Positions 36,501-42,500 of a DNA stretch of 64,000 nt are shown piece by piece (the stretch's first letter is position 1; each line of letters begins with the position of its first letter). The notes beneath the pieces were generated by a model that made no database searches, was not told the origin of the DNA, and saw only the letters and a list, made by a program, of their open reading frames with translations. The translations under genes were made by a program, and so were the position numbers. The stretch spans positions 1,037,001-1,101,000 of the forward strand of contig JAZGUH010000123.1 in assembly GCA_037893225.1 (NCBI GenBank). The letters are read 5' to 3'. Source of the stretch: Hippasteria phrygiana (lineage: Eukaryota; Echinodermata; Asteroidea; Valvatida; Goniasteridae).

Positions 36501-39500
36501 TCCTACGAGCCAACAGCATCACTTTCCAATGGCAACGCCTTGCCTCCTGGGTTAATGTCACCGAGAAGTGGCCGTACAGGTCCTCTCGACTGGCCGTCTT
36601 TTACCAAGACAACGAAGATACTGTCGACGATGAACTTCCCCTCAAGGCTCTCTTTGAGAGGTTTGTACCTGCTGCTGTTGCAATTGTCTTGATCTTGACC
36701 TCCTTATGTTCTTGTGGGACCTCTGACTGCCTCCCAATTAATCAAACTTGCCTTGACAGTTTCGCTTTTAGGTCACCGTTGATGACGTAAAAGCCCAATG
36801 CCCATGCCTCCTTTTTGTCCTGATTCTTGATGAATTACTAACAATGCAAAAATACATCCAATTCTTTATTTCTTATGAAGTCATTGTTTTAAAACCATTT
36901 GTAGAATTCCTATCTGGATTTCTGTCAATCTTTAAAAGCTAATTTTGTCATCAGAGACAACAATAAAATGTTCCAACTATTAATATACTCCAGCTGTACC
37001 TAGATGTAGAACGTAAAGCTGTGCTAAAAAAAGCTTTTTCTCTCGTTTTGTATCTCTATGAAATTCTTTGCCTGGTGCATGTTTCCCTTCATCTTATGAT
37101 CTTTCCTGCTTCAAGAGGAATATTAATTCCTACCTCTTGCATATTTGATTCTTTTTCTTTTTGTAGCTCCGTACCTTGTTCGGGGAAAACTTGCATTTAA
37201 AAAAAGAGTCAAACAGCTTCAAATCATTCTAGACCTTTTGAAACCCCAAAACTAATTTCTTAAAAAAGATTCATGCAAAAATGTGAACTCACCCAAGAGG
37301 TTTTCTTTAATTTGTCTGCTTTCTTGGTCCAGAATCATGGATGAGATCACAGTTAGCCGAGAGGTCGAGCCCCTACTGGACCTGGACCAAGACGGCCGGA
37401 GTTTCCTGGTCTACCTGACGAAGCATACTCCAGTGCTGACCGTAGGTGACCTCAGGCGCTTCCTACCATGTGCTTGCCACTTGGATCCCTATCTACGCAA
37501 ACAGATCAGAGGTAGGCATTTTATACTTATTTTCTCAGCTCAAGTATTGCGATTTGGTCTGGTCAGATTTGTTGTATTACTTCACATAGGCTTTGCTGTG
37601 TTAGTTTTGTATAAGTACAGAGAGTGTGCCATTGGTTTGTTAAAGGTTATTCGGGATAAAATTGCTAATGTAGTGTCACGCCATGTTACACGAACGCCCA
37701 TTCTGATTGAATTTAACGTGTGCACGTTGTGCGACCACCTTGCGCGTTCATACGCACGCGTTCCCGAATGACCCGTGACCCATGTCATTGTGCACATGCA
37801 TAGTTGAAATACAGAACTGGCTTGTTGTCCAGTGGTCAGAGTTGTATTCGAGTCCCTGCAAGTCCTTTCACAAGTCCTTTCACAAGTCCTTTCACAAGTC
37901 CTTTCACAAGTCCTTTCACAAGTCCTTTCACAAGTCCTTTCACAAGTCCTTTCACAAGTCCTTTCACAAGTCCTTTCACAAGTCCAGTCAGAAGTCTCTT
38001 TCATAAAGCCAGTCACAAGTAACTGGATGAACAATGACAAAGGAATGCCTTTGTCAAAGCTCATTTGAATAGTGTGTGATTGGAATTAAGACTGGAAGGC
38101 TTGTGATGGACTTGTGATGGACTTGTGATGGACTTGTGATGGACTTGTGATGGACTTGTGATGGACTTGTGATGGACTTGTGATGGACTTGTGATGGACT
38201 TGTGATGGACTCGACTACATCCCTGCCAGTGGTTGAATTTTTCTGATGATAGTCAGAGTATACTGACCAAAATGTCTTCAGCAGGAGATTTCTGCAACAA
38301 CTATACCTGATGACCTTACTTATCTTGCTTGTACACTCGGAATCCTGTATTTATAGATCAACTGTTGATTAACGTTTGTCCAAAAACAGATTCACTGGAG
38401 AGTCAGGACATGGCTGGTGCACTACCCAACATTTCAGCCCTACCTCGTCCCCAGAGCTTCGGCAGCAACTTCCCCAATCAGGTCTCTAGCCGATCGTCTG
38501 TCTACTCTGCCCTCAGCGACACGCCTTCCCGCCTCAGCTATCAAATGGCTGCCATCAATCCATTCTCTAAAAAGGTACGTCGTGAATAAACATTACATCA
38601 TGAATATGTATATTTAAGTTCACCAGCGACACGCCCGCACGTCTCACCTGTCAAATGGCTGGTATCAATTCATTCCGAAAAAAAGAACTTCATGAAAAAC
38701 ATGATTTCATTATGCATATATATAATTGAGTAAAGTAGGTAAATTTCAGTTCATTTTCTTTCTGTTCTGTTTCGTTGTGGCACGGGGCATTGCAGAAGGG
38801 AATTCTATGTTCTGTATCCGTAACAAAATTGTGCATGAATTTGCATATGAGTCCCTTGTATTGTTGAAAAGGGATTTATTTCGTTTATAAATTGTCATTG
38901 GTTTATTCTAAGGAAACCTCTTAAATATTCTAAGCATCCGTTTATGTTCATTTTTGTTCTGCACAGTTTATGTACACATTTCATAATGTATTAACGGCTG
39001 CCTTATATGCAACTCTCTGTAGCACATTCAGGAATGTCTCTCAAGTTCGGTTTTTTTTTAGATAAATATGCCAGAATAAAGAGGAATTAATGGGCTTTCT
39101 GATGACATCAAATTTATCCTTGTACTTTATTCCTATACATAAAAATGGCCTGAAAGAAAGGAAATCGGACTGCAAATGTGCAGAGAACACATCCGGAGAA
39201 AAGCGGTTATGAAAAATGACCGGGTGCACGTGCCGCGGGCATCACTTTTTTCAACTTTTTCTGTTCTTTACATGACTTGACACGATGATTACTCAAAAAC
39301 TACTCTTTGGGGAACATTCCTCATTACGCTCCAGAGGGTCACATATAAAAAATGTTGTCAAACAAACCACAAATTTTGCACAGAATTGTTTTTAATGTTA
39401 AAAATGTGCCATAGTTTGCTTTCTGGTTAGCGTTTTCAGGACTGAAAATCTGTTTTGTTTTGTTTCATCATCTCGTATCCAGCCTGAAATTGTTATAATA

Positions 39501-42500
39501 CCGGTAATTAAGGTAATATGTCACCTTCTGGTATGTTCCATTTTTCAACTGGTCCCCCACCCAACTTTTTCTCTTTATCAGTTTGGTGCATTTGCCCTTC
39601 CATGGTTCCCAGCATACCCAGTAAATTCCAGTTAACCAAACCGGTGATGTGGTGCTCTTTAACCCCTCTCCCGAAATTCCCAACAATATTTTTTCAAACC
39701 ATTTTCAGTTTTTTGACCCCCCCCCCCTTCTTTGAGGTGTGTGCTGGTAATTCTTTCACTGTGGTATTGACTGACATTGGATTCCAAACCAACTTTTACC
39801 CCCTCAGTAATTTTTCTCTCTGTGTGTTGTTTGGACAAGAAAATGTATCCCTTACTCAACCAAGTGTTTGCAGACTTAACCCAATGAACATTGACGACGG
39901 CCATAGCCGCAGTTGTCTATATGCGCATTCCTGGGCGTATTCAATCCATTGTTTGCCTATTGTTTGCATTACGCTTGGCTGCACAAGCCTGTATTGGCAT
40001 ACCAGCACCCCATTAATAACAGCCAGACAGACTGGATTAATGTCTTTCAAGGTCGGACAGCTTATATTGGAGCCAGTTGTAACTATTGGGACTATAATGT
40101 ATGTAATGTCTGCACTGCAGTCAAAATAGTCATTGCCACACTCATCTATATGTTTTAGGGGGAAACAATTATTATTCATTTATTTGTCCACATTGAAATT
40201 TACGTAAAAAATTTAACATTTGCAAAAGCGTCGGCAATCACACGTCAACTTTTTGTTATCACGTTGATAACAGTTGAGAGGTCCTGATGTTTTGATCTGA
40301 GCAGAATCTTTCTCAAAGGCTAAATTATACAATGAATTTGTTTTATCAATAAGATGTGTCATGCTACTTTGACTACATCCCACTTTTGTATGCTCCTTAT
40401 GACAAAACGTTCCTGTACTGATAATTCAATCTTCTGTAGACCATTTATGTGACCAATATAACTGAAGGCAACCAATTAACTTAAGGGTGTATTGGTTAAT
40501 CTGTGGTGGGGCCAAGCCCCTGGAATGCCTGGGCCTTAGGGCTTCTATAATCCCCTCATTGTACACAATAAACTGCCATTAATTCTGGAGTCCAGAAGGC
40601 TCCCATTGTTCACCCAGACTTGACTGACAGCTGAGGCATCTTTTGATCCAGCCGTGAATGGGTGCAGATTAATGTGCAAGGGGCTACAACCAGGCCTGGC
40701 CTGGCAGAGGCCGGGCTTTATTGATTAGTTGATGCTCTATTGTTAGGTGATTTGTGGCTCACAATAGCAATAGCAAGAGCAATAGCTGGAAGGCCCGGGC
40801 ATGGCTGGGCTTTTTAAAGGCCTGGCCCGACCACAGATTAACCACTCCTCCCTAAAATTGTATTGCATTAACTACACATCCCAATTTGTCTGGACTGCTT
40901 TAAAATTTGAAACAACATGTAGTTCTTATTCTTCCGTCTAGTGATATTCCTTTTCATGATTTACAAGAACTGATGAAAGTGCTTTAAAGAGCTAATGATC
41001 ACTGTGAAGGTGTTTGAGTTCAAAATTTTGCTCTCAATTCGGTCGATTCACAACTCGGTGCGCCGCCAGCGGCAACCGGCCGGGGAGAGGCCAAATTATG
41101 CAGTGCATCATGGGAAAAAGTCAACATCGCAAAACCGGAAGTGGGTATCGCCAGTGCATCGACCGTACTTCTTGCACCCCTTCTCCGCTAAATCTATCAA
41201 CTCCTCTCTCTTCTTTCCCGCACAAGATATTCCCCGATTAGTCAAAAATTGCTTTAACTCATCCACTCGCATTCGCGCGAAATCCATACTGCTGTACTGT
41301 CCACCCTCTAATACAACGCGATAGAGGTGATGTCGACCCCGAAAGTGGCCTTTCCCGGCTTGCCGCTGGCGGCGCAGTGAGTTGTGAATTGACCGAATTG
41401 CCTAAACTGGTTTTCCACAAGTGGGTTTTCTGTCTGTATCCTCATCGTCAGTGAGCCATCATTCTAGCATAATCAAGCCTTCTTAATATGGCCTGTCTCC
41501 AACCTTGATCTTACTTCGCATTCAAATGCATTGCCCAATTATTTCCCGTCAAGATCTATGTCAACAGTTGGAAAGCGCAAGCATTGTTTCCAACATTAGC
41601 ATTACAAAGGCTACATTCATTGACGACATTTGTTTCTGTGTTGTAGAATACTTTTGATGACGGTAAAAATGACTTTAGAAAAAGAAAAGAAAGGTTCACA
41701 AAAATATATACTTTCCCCAGAGTAAATTTTCTAGCCTTGAACCTCCTTTCTCCTCTTGTCCTCGGAAGTATATACAGAACCTGTACACATTACGCATTTA
41801 CGCATATTTACAAGGAGGATTGTGTCCTCTACATTTTAGGCCTAATACACGGAGACCTAATACACAGCAGACACAAAATGGAAAATACACTTACAGAAAG
41901 CCAGCTATAATAGAGTAAAAGATTTTAAGGAGATCTGATTAGTCTTCAGATTATAATATACTACATGTATCTTTCATCTCAGATACCAAGTCCAGCCATG
42001 AGTGGAACTCCAAGCCCGGGCTTTCTGACCGTCAAGGACGTATGTGACCGCCTGCTCCAACTTGAAGGCATCGACAAGCACTCGATCCCTCGCTACCAGA
42101 CACGCATCGCTGAACACAACGTCAACGGGCATGTCTTGCTGCAGTGCGACTTGGAGGAACTCAAGGAAGTTCTTGGCATGAACTTTGGTGACTGGCAGCT
42201 GTTTCGGTCGTTGGTCATGACCATGAGAGGTCAAGCGCTAAGCTGCACTCAATCCCCCAGTATGTCCAGCAGTGACATCTTGCAGATGGAAGCTAGTCAG
42301 GGGGATAGCACTTCCAATCCGTTGAACACGAGTGTTGCCAAGAACAACAACGCGGCCGCCTCGCCGCACTCCCAAAACGATTACCTGAACCTCAGCTTTG
42401 AGGAGTTACGCAAAAGTTCCCAGCATTCTTCTCAGCGGTCGTCCTTGCACAACTCACGCCTTTCTCTTGGGACGTCGGTGAGCGAGTCATCGCAATTCAT

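Larger units (their letters stand above)
38575..41982 (+). other. Last KIDINS220 intron (3.4 kb)
   Basis: It holds the exon-end duplicate (38624-38730), a repeat shared with 50828-51230 (about 39010-39350), a repeat shared with 10680-10860 (39890-40060), an inverted-repeat element (40481-40857) and SAP-like copy 2 (41035-41400). The 203-codon frame at 39518-40129 spans unrelated repeats. Confidence 0.7.

Noticed and set aside
37582..38064. Frames with perfect repeats (CERT and KSFH units)
   Set aside because: They are translations of the 12-bp tandem array in the foldback-like element; the 12-bp unit keeps all frames open by chance.
37859..38211. Repeat array resembling a CRISPR
   Set aside because: Units are 11-12 bp with no spacers, in an animal intron; it is a simple tandem array.
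39518..40129. 203-codon open frame
   Set aside because: It spans unrelated pieces, including a dispersed repeat also found near 10750; no recognisable protein and no splice support.
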